Of a stretch of DNA of 64,000 nt, positions 45,904 through 58,601 are shown one piece after another. Each line of letters opens with the position of its first letter. Position 1 is the stretch's first letter. The DNA is taken from contig OX940869.1 in assembly GCA_954871525.1 (NCBI GenBank), forward strand, positions 18,132,001 through 18,196,000. Reading direction: 5' to 3'. The notes below the pieces were generated by a model. The model ran no database searches. It saw only the letters and a program-made list of their open reading frames with translations, and was not told where the DNA came from. The DNA comes from Parietaria judaica (lineage: Eukaryota; Streptophyta; Magnoliopsida; Rosales; Urticaceae). The position numbers were made by a program, and so were the translations under genes.

Positions 45904-46689
45904 TGAAACGTCAAGTTCTTCGGTTATGCGGAAAATAACGACAAATAAACGTACGCGAAAATAAAGAGACACACGCGATGTTTTGTTAACGCAGTTCGAT
46001 ACCTATCTACTCTGCGGGGCCCTCACCCAGATTAATCAACATGGATAATTACAAGATGGACGTTACACAATCGATTTGTTCACCGAACAACAAACTGGAA
46101 AATACACTCTAACCAGTGCGACCAGCGATGTAACCAGACTTGTACCCTGCTGATTAAGACGACGACACGGCGGCTCGGCAAGCGGGTAAGGCGACTTCCG
46201 GCGAGTGTCGATGAGTGCGTACAAGCACAGCACAGTTGACGATCACTGAAGTGCTTCAGACTTCTTCTAAGGAAGAAAACGACAACGGTGGATCCACGGA
46301 AAATATGAGAAAATGGCTTAGAAGCTCTCTGTAGCTCTCAACGTTTTTCTCTCACTTTATGGCTGAAAGGATGCACGATTTGGAAGCCTAAAATCAGTTT
46401 AAATAGAGCCCAAAAAGTCCTCAACAAGATAACCACTTCTTCCACATTTTTGGGCCTTTTACTTAGTCTTTGCTAGACTAAGTATTTTCTCAATAATTCG
46501 AATTTAAATGCTCATTCAACTCTGATATTTGACCAGCAGATAGGAGAAAACGAATTCCTTAATTATCTCAACCAAAACGGACCAATTTCGCTTTACGGAT
46601 AAGGAGATCGCACATATGACCATTCGTATGATCAACAATACTGCCAAACATATAACTGCACTAAACTGTCAAATAAAGACAGTTTTTCA
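45904..46689 (-). repeat. G 3' LTR
   Basis: 786 bp, TGAAACG...TTTTTCA. The adjacent 46690-46703 is the polypurine tract (CCAAAGGGGGAGTT on the minus strand). Confidence 0.95.
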
Positions 46690-46703
46690 AACTCCCCCTT
46701 TGG

Positions 46704-47784
46704 CATTTTTGTTGAGCAGATAATTCGGTGACCAGATTAAATATGTAGACATGTAGCGACGAACAACCGATCATGAAATAAACTTGATCTTCTGATAAAC
46801 CCAACTTAGTGACCAATGTTCCGACAACCAACAAAAGTTTAACAATAGAAAAATGGTTGGTCAGTCATGGAAATGCTCCCCCTGTCATCGATGTCTCCCC
46901 CTGTCACCTTTCTCCCCCTCTGCTGACGGAAAATGTCAAAGACTAGTCGGAGTGAGGACGAAGATCCCGCTGAATGACAAGAACTGTCTCTTGAAGAAGA
47001 GTAATCTGGTCTGAGAGAGCGTGAACCTGTGCCATAGAAGACTATGTAGTATGAACTACCAGCGCTTGAGCTTTCTGAACATTGACCAACTCGTACACGC
47101 GCGAAGAGATGCTCCCCCTAACTATCTGATATTCCTTATGTGATACTCTGAGACTGAATCTGCACTATTCTGAGACTGATTCTGTGAAGCTCCCCCTGAC
47201 TCGATGATAACGAAGAGATGCTCCCCCTGACTATCTGATAACTGAATCTGTACAATTCTGAGCCTAACTCTGTGAAACTCCCCCTGACTATGGGATAATT
47301 CTCCTGAATTTGCACAATTCTCCCCTGATGCGAAGCAAGATGCCAAAGACTCCTCTGATGATTGATTCACAAGATTGCATTTTGGCTCTTTAGTACCCTT
47401 AGCGGTAAGAGATTCTCTTGAACCGAGATACTATTTTTTAGCGCAAATTCATCAGCCTCTGTAAATTGATTTTCTTGAAGGCTTACATCAACTCTTGAGG
47501 CTTCCATCTTGTGGCATCTTCATGATTGAATATGTCTCTAGTTACATCTTTTGGAGAAGTAACAAGTACAGTTGTGTCCACATCTTTGTAGTTGGCTATC
47601 ACTCCATTTACCATGGCTTCTTGTCTGGTTGTGTTTTGCAGGAGAGACATTGTTGGTGGATCTTGTTATCGTTGGATCAACGTCTGCATCTATGAGAGGA
47701 ACTGTGTTAATGGTTGCTCCATAAGATAAACTATTCTTAGGAACCCAAGCAAGTTTTGACTTTGGAACCTTGAAGAGAAGAGAC
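46704..47784 (-). other. G internal 3' region without pol
   Basis: Where pol is expected, only short repeats of GCTCCCCCTGACTATCTGAT are seen (47110-47300). The segment 47538-47790 has VWVAKSLLFKVPKSKLAWVPKN, similar to the gag/protease junction of SIRE-like copia elements. No catalytic motif is found. Confidence 0.6.
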
Positions 47785-50700
47785 TTAGCCACCCACACTG
47801 AACGACTTTTCTTTGGTTGCATATTTGCGAAGCGGCGTCTTTTGAAGATTTTCAGAGAATTGCTTGTACATATTTCTGCACCTACCATCGTTGTGAAAAA
47901 TAGACTTGCATAATTCACATCTCTTGGTTAATTGGCTAGCAATACTGATGGTACCTTTGGTGGTTGTGATTCTTTCAATTTCGGTAATATTCTGACTGTC
48001 TGACTCTTTTCTGAAAATATGGTTGTAACTTGTACGGTCATATTCATTCTGGCTACTTTCACTAATTAATCTTTGTCCTTTTAAAAATCCAAGACTGGTA
48101 CGATTTCCCGACTGATGTCCTTGTTCAAGTATGTTATCGAGTTTGGATTTTCCAGAATTAAACTTCACAACAGCGTTTTCCATTGAGGTTATCTTCTTGT
48201 CTTTTTCAACGGCGAGACAGTTCACTTTTGAAAGAGATTCTTTCAGTTCTAGCACTTGGTCATTGAGAACCTTGTTCTGTTGTCTTAGTTCTTCTACAAC
48301 CGTGGATAAGACTTGTTTTTCAGAAATAAACTTCTCTTTTTCAGACTTAGCTTGGTCATTGAGAGTCTGATTTTTCTTCATCAGTTTCTCTATAGTTGTT
48401 GAGAGAGCTTGCTTTTCACCAATCAACTTTTCCTTATCAGAATTAAGGTTCTTGCTCAGGTTGCATAAAGATAGCCATTTTTCAAAGAGAGATTTGAATG
48501 ATGTTTGAAAGTCTTCTTCAGAAAAATCTTCATCTGAATCATCACTTGAATAATTGTTCTGATCAAGAGAGTGGTGTGATGCAGGGAACGCAACATATGT
48601 TGGGAATCACGTCTCGGATTCCTAGAAAATTATCACGAATTGTACCTCCGAACCGTCCGGGTAACATTTAAAAATTAATTTAAAGCGGAATAACTTGTTA
48701 TCCGTCCAACGGTCCGGATATCGGATAATAACCATTTCCAAGATCTGATAAATATTATGTAATTTAATATTCATATATAATTATTAATAATCTAGTCATA
48801 ATAGGAAATAAATAGAAAGCAGTAAATGGTTGCATTTATTAACCCAATGCATAAGGCCGTACCTCTGTTGACGACTTCCGGCTGCGCGTTCTGAATCAGG
48901 CAGGGCTCCGCCGATGCTGAGGGAAACTCCCGTGATCTTCCGGGATATTCTCCTGGAATCCTCGTACCGAAGCCTGGGCTTCGCCGGCAGGACTCCGTCG
49001 CAAAATTTTAACTGATGGTTCTTTTTAAGCTTCCGGAGAAATAGTCTCCTAAGCCGAACCAGAAAAGAGAGATCAGAGAGAAAATTCGCAGACCCTGAGG
49101 GAGAGGGAGAGTTCGAATTTTTCTCTGGGGAAAGGTGTGAAAAATGTGTAGAATGAGCCTCCTATTTATAGGCTCAAACCGTAACCGAATTGGAGAAATT
49201 CCCTCCCTAAATTCGAATTTCATATATTTAAATATAATTAATTATCTTAATCCAATGGTCCAGATTTAATCTCATCTAAATCCAATGGATATAATTAATT
49301 AGGGATTTAATTAAATAAGAAAGATTAGGATAAAATTAAAATCCAATCTTATCTTCTTATCTTTATAAAATTCGAATTATATATATATATATATTAAAAT
49401 TCGAATTATCATTATCTAAATCCAACGGTTGAGATAAAACTTTAAACTGATCTAATGGATCAAATTAGTTTAGGATAAAATCAAATATAAAAAGATTTAT
49501 TAAAAACAATTTCGAATTTATCCATAAACCATAATTCGAAAAATATATAAATATATATAATTAATTAATTTTCAATCCGACGGTAAGATTAAATCTTAGA
49601 CCGATCTAACGGATATAATTAATTAACCACATTCAAAAAATGAAACTTGGTCACCAAGTTATTAATTTCGAATTTATCAATATCCTAATCCAATGGTTGA
49701 TATTAAATCATAACCGATCCAATGGATAATATTGATTTTAGGGATTTGCTAAAATACCAAAACATTTGGTACTTATGCCGCAAATATGGAAAGACCAAAT
49801 CATACCATTCGAATTTAGCTAGGGTTTCATATCATGAAACCCTAATTCGAATTTACACATATAAATATATATAAATATATATTTTTATTTATTAATATAA
49901 ATCTATTAATTATTAATTAATTATTAATAAGATATTAATAATTAAATCCAAATAATTAAATTATATTAATATTTCTTGATCTCAATATCACACATTAAAA
50001 TGTCATGGTGACACACCATCATTTAAATTCGTGACATGTGATTAAATTTCAAAGTTCATCGAACCGATCACAAACTTAGAAAATCCATAAATCACTAACC
50101 GTAACTCGAAATGACTTGGTTCAAAAAGCAAAGTTGCTTAGAATTTAATTTCCAACAACATGGTGCTGATAGAAAATCTAAATTCTAACTTTCTTTTATC
50201 AGTTAATTTCGTGTACCAAAATGTGGTACTTTTGCCACGCTAACGATAAAACTATCTGACGTCTGCCACAGACCTTTCAGTTTTATAAGTCAAGCCAAAT
50301 GATTAAACATTATCCAAAATGTATTTTAATCACGTACGTATCATCCGTTACGGTGCTATCCTGGGAACCATGGACCCGTATCACTTAAGCTCCAACGAAC
50401 TGCTAGTTGTTCGTCAAACCTCGAAGTGATTCCACTATAGACCTGAGGCTGCACTCTTTAGTGATACGGTATATATTATTCCCTTTATAACAGCAGGGTG
50501 TCCATTGATACAATCAAATTCGGGTTATTGATCTTTCACTTGATGATCCACACACGAGCGGGCGGTTTCTACCGTTATGCCCCTTATTGCATTTTCATCC
50601 TTGACTCAGTCAGTAATATTATGAGTAACCCATTTATGGTTTCGATTCATAAGTTGCGCACGGGTACCTCTCACTTCTCACCACCGACAATCAAGGGAAT

Positions 50701-52435
50701 CATCATCACTCTGAAGAGAGCTGTGTGATGCCCATGTCTATGACCAAGCTACCCTTACTGCTGACTATCATGTTCCCAAAATAATAGTGATGGGAACAGC
50801 GGTAATATTTCGTGTTCTTTAACGGTTAAATCAAAGAACAATCAAGCCAGCAGCTTGGACTCAAGATCACTCAGGACTTAGATCGAATATCCATTTGATC
50901 ATCTACTAGTGACTCAACTCCAAGTTATCAGTGACGGTCTTATATGATAACTTCCGGAGTTTAAGTCAGGTCCAGTTCAGTATGAAGACACTTCATACTT
51001 AATGCACTTCTAGTGAGTATGACACACACAAAATCCAGAATAGGATTGTCACTTAGTCACATTAATGACCTTATACGATTAATGGGCTCCCACCCAGTTA
51101 ATCAGGTCACGGACATTTTAAGTTCATTTATTATGATTATTAATTCTTCTTCACATTGACTCTATTGTGATAATAATTCATAATTGCATCCTTTATGAAC
51201 TAAGGATCAAACATTCTATTTTACTCTACCAGAAACTATAATAAGATTATCATAATAAGTATCATCTTTATTCAACGACTTGTCATAATCTTTTACAAAT
51301 GGATAAAATATCTTGTTTAAGGACACATATGTCCAACAACATAATGGCTAAAAACTCCTCCGCCATCTTCTTCATCCGAGTCTTTATCACTGGAAGAAGT
51401 TTCGTAGGATCTAGTCTTTAGTTTCTTGATAGTGTTAGCACATTCTGACTGTATATGACCATATCCGTCACACTCTTGGCACTTGATTCCACTTTTTTTG
51501 ACTTTATCCTCTGTAGTACGACCATCATTATGACCACGATTGTTGTTAGTAGATCTGTATTTACTGCTCGAGTTACTGTGTGAATAACCATTTCCTCCTT
51601 CATTGAAAGGTGGTCTCTGAGTGTTAAATTTCTTCAACATTCTACCAAAAATTTTAGTAAGAAGAAAAATATCATCCATGGTTACATTACTTGTACCATC
51701 GCTAGCTACATCATTGGTAAGATCACTAGTTGCATCGTGTCTGTGATCACGTTTGGTAGAACTTTTGAATGCTACTCCTTTTTCTCTTTTTGCTTGAGAC
51801 ATATTCATCTCAAAAGTTTGAAGAGATCCTATGAGTTCATCCAAATTCAACGTGGTTATATCCTTGGCCTCTTCGATGGCTGCAACCTTGGCACTGAAGC
51901 GTTCTGGTAATGACCGGAGCGTTTTTCTAACCAATTTTAGATTAGAATACACTTTTCCAAGTGGAAAAGCTTGATTTGAGATCTCACGAAGCTTTCCATT
52001 GAAATCTGCAATGGTTTCATCTTCGGTCATACGTAGTTCCTCGAATTTTGATGCAAGCATTTGGAGTTTTGAGGTCCGAACGGCTGAGGTTCCTTCATGG
52101 AGGTTTTGCAATGCTTCCCATGCTTGTTTGGCAGTAACACAAGTAGATATGAGTCTAAATTGTCCTTCATCGACCGCAGATACGATTGCATTTAAAGCAC
52201 GACAATTTGCTAGGGATGCGGTCTCATCTTCGGTATCCCATTCACTTAGCAATTTTTCAACCATTTCCCCTGCGATATTTTTCTTCATAGGAGGACTCCA
52301 GCCATGTTTCACAGTGCTCCAAGCTTTTGTGTCAATCGATTGGATGTAAATAGTCATTCGAGCTTTCCAATACGAGTAATTTGTTCCGTCTAACACCGGT
52401 GGTCTTATAAGAACCGTATTTTCGCGTGAGCCCAT
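47785..52435 (-). CDS. G gag polyprotein, interrupted by solo LTR S
   Basis: The frame runs from ATG 52435 to 51344, is broken by S plus one TSD copy, and resumes at 48597 in the same phase to the stop at 47785, for 634 residues. Residues about 10-40 match the DUF4219 gag start (LDGTNYSYWKARM); 85-215 the UBN2 gag core (AWEALQNLHEGTSAVR, ADFNGKLREI). The zinc knuckle CQECDGYGHIQSEC is at 319-332, and an acidic stretch follows. Then comes a long coiled coil, roughly residues 395-480 (EKQVLSTVVEELRQQN), and the SIRE-type motif SGKSKLDNILEQG. It would build the particle and bind RNA. There is no stop in it except through S; today it is split and so non-functional here. Confidence 0.88.
48598..51338 (-). 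mobile_element. S: solo LTR of the long copia family (TSD ACATA)
   Basis: TGTTGGG at 48598 and GTCCAACA at 51338, flanked by ACATA at 48593-48597 and 51339-51343. It is 2741 bp and homologous to LTRs A and B, with the same termini, a TATA box CTATAAATAGGAGG on the minus strand near 49165, and shared text near 50350-50460. There is no coding region. It interrupts the G gag. Confidence 0.88.
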
Positions 52436-52502
52436 CGTGATTCAAAGAACACTAAGATCTTTCCGCTGCCTTTGAAATCAAAGAAACACTTTTGCAGCGA
52501 CA

Positions 52503-52514
52503 AGCTCTGATACC
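52503..52514 (-). promoter_or_regulatory. G primer-binding site
   Basis: TGGTATCAGAGC on the minus strand, three bases from the 5' LTR; tRNA-Met type. Confidence 0.9.
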
Positions 52515-52517
52515 AAT

Positions 52518-53303
52518 TGAAACGTCAAGTTCTTCGGTTATGCGGAAAATAACGACAAATAAACGTACGCGAAAATAAAGAGACACACGCGATGTTTTGT
52601 TAACGCAGTTCGATACCTATCTACTCTGCGGGGCCCTCACCCAGATTAATCAACATGGATAATTACAAGATGGACGTTACACAATCGATTTTTTCACCGA
52701 ACAACAAACTGGAAAATACACTCTAACCAGTGCGACCAGCGATGTAACCAGACTTGTAACCTGCTGATTAAGACGACGACACGGCGGCTCGGCAAGCGGG
52801 TAAGGCGACTTCCGGCGAGTGTCGATGAGTGCGTACAAGCACAGCACAGTTGACGATCACTGAAGTGCTTCAGACTTCTTCTAAGGAAGAAAACACCAAC
52901 GGTGGATCCACGGAAAATATGAGAAAATGGCTTAGAAGCTCTCTGTAGCTCTCAACGTTTTTCTCTCACTTTATGGCTGAAAGGATGCACGATTTGGAAG
53001 CCTAAAATCAGTTTAAATAGAGCCCAAAAAGTCCTCAACAAGATAACCACTTCTTCCACATTTTTGGGCATTTTACTTAGTCTTTGCTAGACTAAGTATT
53101 TTCTCAATAATTCGAATTTAAATGCTCATTCAACTCTGATATTTGACCAGCAGATAGGAGAAAACAAATTCCTTAAATATCTCAACCAAAACGGACCAAT
53201 TCCGCTTTACGGATAAGGAGATCGCACGTATGACCATTCGTATGATCAACAATACTGCCAAACATATAACTACACTAAACTGTCAAATAAAAACAGTTTT
53301 TCA
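52518..53303 (-). repeat. G 5' LTR
   Basis: 786 bp, partner of 45904-46689. Confidence 0.95.
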
Positions 53304-53308
53304 AAACT

Positions 53309-53949
53309 GAAATAGAACGAAATATTATTAATCAAATTATTGTTTTATTTAATATTAATTTAATAAGTTATTATGTTCATGCTAAAAACTATAAAACAAA
53401 ACAAAAAAATAAAACAGAAAACTCATCACGGAATGCAATGATGGATATATTATAATTCTATCGTAAAGTATATAAAAAAAAAGTTTAATGAAAATTTAAT
53501 ATATCGGTAACTTTCGGATTAGCGATTAACCAAAAGTTAACCACTAGTAATTCCCCAGAAGAAGAAAAAAATTTAACATTTTTCACCACCGCATATAAAT
53601 AACAGCCTTTTGATTTTGAACACGTTTCTGGACCAGAGGGCGAGTGGCGGAGACAGCTCACGCGCCACGCGTGCGGAAAATAAAGGAAGGCAATCTATAA
53701 AGAGCCGACACAAATCCCAATGACAGCGTCACGTGTCTAGATGCTGCGTCTCACCTCTCTAAATGTCCACGTGTCTGGAGAGAGACAGTCGCCGGTCTCG
53801 CAGCTCCACGAGCACGCGACACGTGGAGCTCAGTCAGGGCTCCAACGTTAGATGGAAGTAACGTGTGTCAGCGTTATCTCTCTTCACAGCCAAGCCACGT
53901 CACCACACTTGCGTTTCCTCGAGATCTGGTTCTCCTATTTTTATTTCTA
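53309..53949. other. Intergenic, with a cluster of ACGT motifs
   Basis: CACGTGTC at 53730-53737 and 53768-53775, CACGTGG at 53820-53826, ACGTGTGTC near 53861 and CCACGTCACC near 53895 lie within 180 bases, like an ABA- or light-responsive promoter. No reading frame follows; a Helitron-type end begins at 53950. Confidence 0.5.
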
Positions 53950-53982
53950 CTAGTGGAAAGGCACCGCGCTTCGCGCGGTGGC
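53950..53982 (-). mobile_element. Helitron 3' terminus
   Basis: On the minus strand a stem-loop CACCGCGCGAAGCGCGGTG is followed by CCTTTCCA and CTAG, with T next, which is the standard plant Helitron 3' end (hairpin, about ten bases, CTRR, insertion at A/T). The body extends to the right; the 5' end is not certain. Confidence 0.75.
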
Positions 53983-55037
53983 GATAAAATATCGTTTATA
54001 ATTTTAATAGAAAATTTTAATAATTGTTTTTAATTGTGAATTAACTTTACAAATTATATTATTTTAGTAATAGTTTACTTGTTTTCTTATTAACGATGAT
54101 CAAATCTATATTAAATACCGTCAAAATGATGGATCAATGAATTATTATTTGCAAAATATATATTTTTATTTTAACTTTAAAAAGTTTGTCTCAATATTAA
54201 TAAGAAAATTGTTGAACACCCATCCATCCATCTGTACAATTACTTGCTTTTGGATAACTTTAGGCTTATACTCTTTAATTTGAACGAACAATCAATGATC
54301 TATATCCAACAATCAATGATCTATATCCAATATATAAGGAAGAATTAAATGTGAGATATGGTAAGATGTAGAGAAAAGACTGAGATTTCTATTTTTTTAT
54401 ATAATAAGTGAGGTATGAGGCGCTTTCGCGGTGACGAATGAGTATTATTACAGATTTTGATGAATATGCTAAAATCTTATTTAAATTGTGTGTTATAATT
54501 GAATTACTTGCATCAAATACAACACACATTTTTTAGATATGTATAACTTGTATATCATGTCTTGATTGTACATAAATATACATTCTTCTATTTCACGACA
54601 TAATACAATAATTCAAAAAATAAATTTTAAAAGAAATCTCATTCTGTTTAAATAATCACATATAATGAAATATTAAGGAAATCAAATTTAATGTATACTA
54701 ATGCATATAGATAATGAGACATTTAGTGATATAACTTTATTTTTCTTTCTATCAATGACGTGTAAACATGTAGAATCCTTAATCATACATTTTTGTTTTA
54801 CTCTTTTGCCACCTCACACTTTCAAGACCTTCGTAAGCGCGAAGCTTTGTGCGATGGTAAAAGTGTTTGTAAAATTTAGATAAAAATATTATTAAATCAT
54901 TTTTCACAAACTCAATAATTTTTTTTTAGTTATTGACTATTCCTAAAAACCATCGTAAGTAAATTTGGATGAAATATTAATCAATTGCAAAGACCTTTAT
55001 TAACTTGCTAAATTAACAACTTTACTTCAAAACCGCA
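53983..55037. other. AT-rich, probable Helitron body, no gene
   Basis: No coding frame is supported. Degenerate hairpin-like GGCGCTTTCGCGGTG at 54420-54434 could be another worn Helitron end. Confidence 0.4.
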
Positions 55038-55038
55038 A

Positions 55039-55555
55039 GCAGTAAAGAAATAACATATTGGAACGATATAAGTAGCACTCTTTAAGAGTTCTTCGTGTAT
55101 TCCTCATTCAAAAAAAAAAATCGTGTATTAAACAAATATACAAAATTCATGACCAAAAGAATCTTAAATGTAACTACAACGATTTAATTTGATAACTTTA
55201 TTCCCCATTAAAAAAATCGTATATTAAACAAATATATAAAAATCATGACCAAAAGAATCTTAAATGTAACTATAACGATTTAATTTGGACACCTAAAGTG
55301 AAATTGTGAAGCAGTAAAGAAATAACATATTGGAACGATATAAGTAGCACTCTTTAAGAGTTCTTCGTGTATTCCCCATTCAAAAAAAAAAATCGTGTAT
55401 TAAACAAATATACAAAAGTCATGACCAAAAGAATCTTAAATGTAACTACAACGATTTAAACAAATCGTATACTAAACAAATATATAAAAATCATGACCAA
55501 AAGAATCTTAAATGTAACTATAACGATTTAATTTGGACACCTAAAGTGATCTGTA
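55039..55555. repeat. Tandem duplication, period about 272 bp, with inner 66-bp repeats
   Basis: GCAGTAAAGAAATAACATAT starts both units at 55039 and 55311. Within them the phrase CATGACCAAAAGAATCTTAA recurs four times (near 55149, 55245, 55422, 55492). Confidence 0.85.
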
Positions 55556-55629
55556 CAATTTCGATTAGGTTGAAGGAATTCACATGATAAAAGTAATTGT
55601 TACCTACTAAATTAATCAATCTTTTACGT

Positions 55630-55664
55630 CTTCACTACTGGACTGCACCGCGCTTCGCGCGGTG
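55630..55664 (-). mobile_element. Second Helitron 3'-end-like hairpin
   Basis: The same hairpin CACCGCGCGAAGCGCGGTG is followed by CAGTCCAGTAG, so CTAG is worn. Body to the right. A possible 5' end is TATACTATATAAAAATAG (minus strand) near 57890-57907. Confidence 0.55.
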
Positions 55665-58300
55665 GCAAAAAAATATCTCGCATATTACGAAAATAAGCAT
55701 ATACCTTAGAAATAAATAAAAGGGATAATAGCGACAAAAGTGATCGAAGTTAGACAAAGTGTGCAAATAAGTGGCTAAAGCTAATTTTCTAAAATATCCA
55801 CAAAATGTAAAGAACATAGTATCCACAAAATGTAAATTCTCCTAATGAAATGGGAAAAATTTTATACAATTTGACCGAAAATATCACATTCGAAATGTGA
55901 ATATAGTACTGCAAGATCCTTAAAATTCGTGAACATTATCTATAATTCAATAAAACTTGCATTAATCAATTATGTAGCACTTGAGGGTAATTTCATAATT
56001 TATATGTTTTAATATACATATATATACATATATATGACCATACTACACTAAAAGAGAAATAAAGCTATGATTTCTATGGCAGTGTTTGGAGCGTTTTTTA
56101 TTTCTATTTTGTGTTTAAATTTCTCAAAGAACTTTGTAAAAATGTTTCAAAAATTTTGATTGGTTATAATTTTGTTGCACTATTTTTTGAAAGGAAAAAA
56201 ATAATTATGTTTGGTTTAATTTTTGTATTAAATTATTTTTTTCAATATTAAAATGTGTTTAGTCGATTAATTTTTATTTTAAAAAAATGTATTAATCAAA
56301 ACTAATCTAATTTATGTTTGAAACGAAAATTTTTAATCACATAAAATGAAATCAATTAATTATATTAGTCATGCTTACATTAGATATTACAAAGTGTCAT
56401 TCAAATAATGTGCTTCAATACATGCTTATACCAATTTTAACGTGTTAGATTTTAGTAATATTGAAATTAGCTGTAAACATGATATTTTTTTGATCAAATA
56501 TACTAACTTAGGGACATAAGATATATTTTTTAATTGATATTTTAATCAACTTTGCAAATAAATAATAATAAAAAAAATGTTGCCCAGGATGTCAAGAAAT
56601 TAGTGAGTAGAGAGGGTGCAGCTTCAATTTATAACAATGAATAAAATGAAAACACCTCTTGGTGTGTTTTTGTTATTGTGTTTAAAAATAAAAACGAAAA
56701 ATACTTTTCAAAACCATTTATCAAAATGGCAACCATTGTTTTCCTTCTAGTTTAAAAGATGTTACCTTTTTTTATATATAAACATACTAATTTATATTAC
56801 TTTTATCAGATTTTCATAAGTTAGAAATTTTCAAGAGTAAAAGTTTAGAATTTAGAAAAACTTAGTACTTTGCTAATATTAATAAAATAAAATACTTTGT
56901 CAAAAGTTTTTGGATGAATATATGTATAGATTTATGACCGTCAATAGAGTGACAAACCAAACAATACATTAGTGATGGAGAAAACGAAATTAAAGAAAAA
57001 TAAAACTCAGTATGAACAGAAAAAATTAAAATATATATAGGTAAATAAAGTACTATATATAAATGAATCATTTATATTATTTTCTAATTTGTTGTGACTA
57101 AGAGCTATATATAAAACAAATCATATATTATTTTCTTATAGTTGTGGCTAAGAACAATACGAAGGGTCGTCTTGTGAAGGTGAGCGATGTTCACAAAACA
57201 ATTGAAAAAATTTAGTTATAACGTAGACATCTAATTCTTATTTAAACTCACCAAAAACATGTTTAAATAATCAAGACACCACAAATACGAAAAAAAAGAA
57301 GAAGATGAGAAATCAAATCATACCGATCGTAACATGTGCATGCTCCATTAATTTTTCCAGCTTGAGACCTCGCAGCGAAAGAAAAAAAAAGGACACATGA
57401 AGCAGATTGTAGCATATTAAAAGTTGCCAATAAATTTGATCATTAACATCGATAGGATGCATATGATTTCAACGTTATAAGCACATTGGAATATCCATAT
57501 TGGCAAAATGATCTGCCTAGCATCATCCCGTTATTAAAAATGCGTGTTGGTCTCCCATGAAAACGCACTAATGCCTGGAACTGAGAGAAAACATCGGAAA
57601 CAAATCATCAGAAATGGATTACCTCACTTTTGATACCCGTAATCTTTCTCGCCTTCGGATCCGCCGATTCATTTTGTCCATGGCCCGCTACCCAACCGGG
57701 TGTGAAATATGAAGAGTTGTAAACTTGATCAATACAGTGTGATAAGGATGAAAAACCGACCACGCGCGACTGATCTCTGAAAAATAATCTATGAGAAATG
57801 AAGAATAATTAGTGAGAGATAGTTTCGGTAAAGCAATATAAGTGACTAAAATATGTTGTAATGATCTCTATCTACATTTCCTCTATTTTTATATAGTATA
57901 CTATGCATATATATAATCATATAACCATGGAGTGGAGATCGATTCATTTGCATATAAATACGTTTTTTTTTTATTGATTGCTCAATAATTATGCTTTGTT
58001 GAGAAAGATTTATTCATGTGATCCATTCATATACAAAACCATCGACCTTTGTATACCTGATTCATTTTTAGGTAATATAAAAGCAAATGAATGGACATAA
58101 TAATTGTAAACGTTTTAAAATTATATAAATGACTAATGAATGCATTAATATATATATGTTACTATCTATAATCGATGCAAACTCAGTTTCACTCTAATAC
58201 AGATGTGGTATTAATTATTATTGTTAAAAGTAAATAAAAATTATGAGAAAATAGGAATGGAGGATTGCTTGATTTGTAGTATGCCATGTCATGTAGGTGA
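55665..58300. other. AT-rich intergenic DNA, no gene seen
   Basis: Only short chance frames occur. Possibly Helitron-derived in large part, as suggested by the terminus at 55630. Confidence 0.45.
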
Positions 58301-58511
58301 GATTTTCCTTTTATATATATATAGATTTAGGACTTAGGCCACGTGGCAGTACGAAGGCCCCGCTGCTTCCACGTGTCGCTCCCGTACGGGTCCGCCTTCT
58401 CCCCTTGAATTCCGAAGGGCTTTTCTGTCCTTTCGCAGACTGTAAAGATTTTTTATATATATATCTTGGTCGCTCTCTCCCCATTTTCTTCTTCTTTCTC
58501 TCTCTCTGGAA
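58301..58511 (+). promoter_or_regulatory. Promoter and 5' leader of the AFP-like gene
   Basis: G-box/ABRE motifs CCACGTGG at 58339-58346 and CCACGTGTCGC at 58369-58379 lie about 90-110 bases before a TATA-like TATATATATAT (58454-58464). A CT-rich leader follows. Such motifs bind bZIP factors of the ABI5/ABF type, the known partners of AFP proteins, so feedback control is plausible. Confidence 0.65.
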
Positions 58512-58592
58512 ATGGATAATTTTCTCTATGAGCTTCGTTCCGAGAAAGCTTGGGGTTTAGGTACGGTGAGAAATTACCTCTTCTTTGTGTAG
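58512..58592 (+). CDS. Upstream ORF in the AFP-like 5' leader
   Basis: ATG at 58512 opens a frame of 26 codons (MDNFLYELRSEKAW...) that stops with TAG at 58590-58592, nine bases before the main ATG. Position and short gap suggest it could reduce or tune translation of the AFP-like protein. Whether it is in the transcript is not shown. Confidence 0.5.
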   Translation: MDNFLYELRSEKAWGLGTVRNYLFFV

Positions 58593-58601
58593 GCCGATTC
58601 A

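Larger units (their letters stand above)
45904..53303 (-). mobile_element. G: gag-only Ty1/copia element (TSD AAACT), with solo LTR S inserted
   Basis: LTRs of 786 bp each differ at about eleven positions by eye. AAACT flanks at 45899-45903 and 53304-53308. Inside is a 634-codon gag frame (once S is removed) but no protease, integrase or RT. Net length about 4.65 kb. It resembles the class of terminal-repeat retrotransposons that carry only GAG. Confidence 0.93.

Noticed and set aside
58560..58592. A 5' UTR intron (GTACGG...GTGTAG) before the AFP-like ATG
   Set aside because: About 30 bases is too short for a plant intron; the TAG is better read as the uORF stop.
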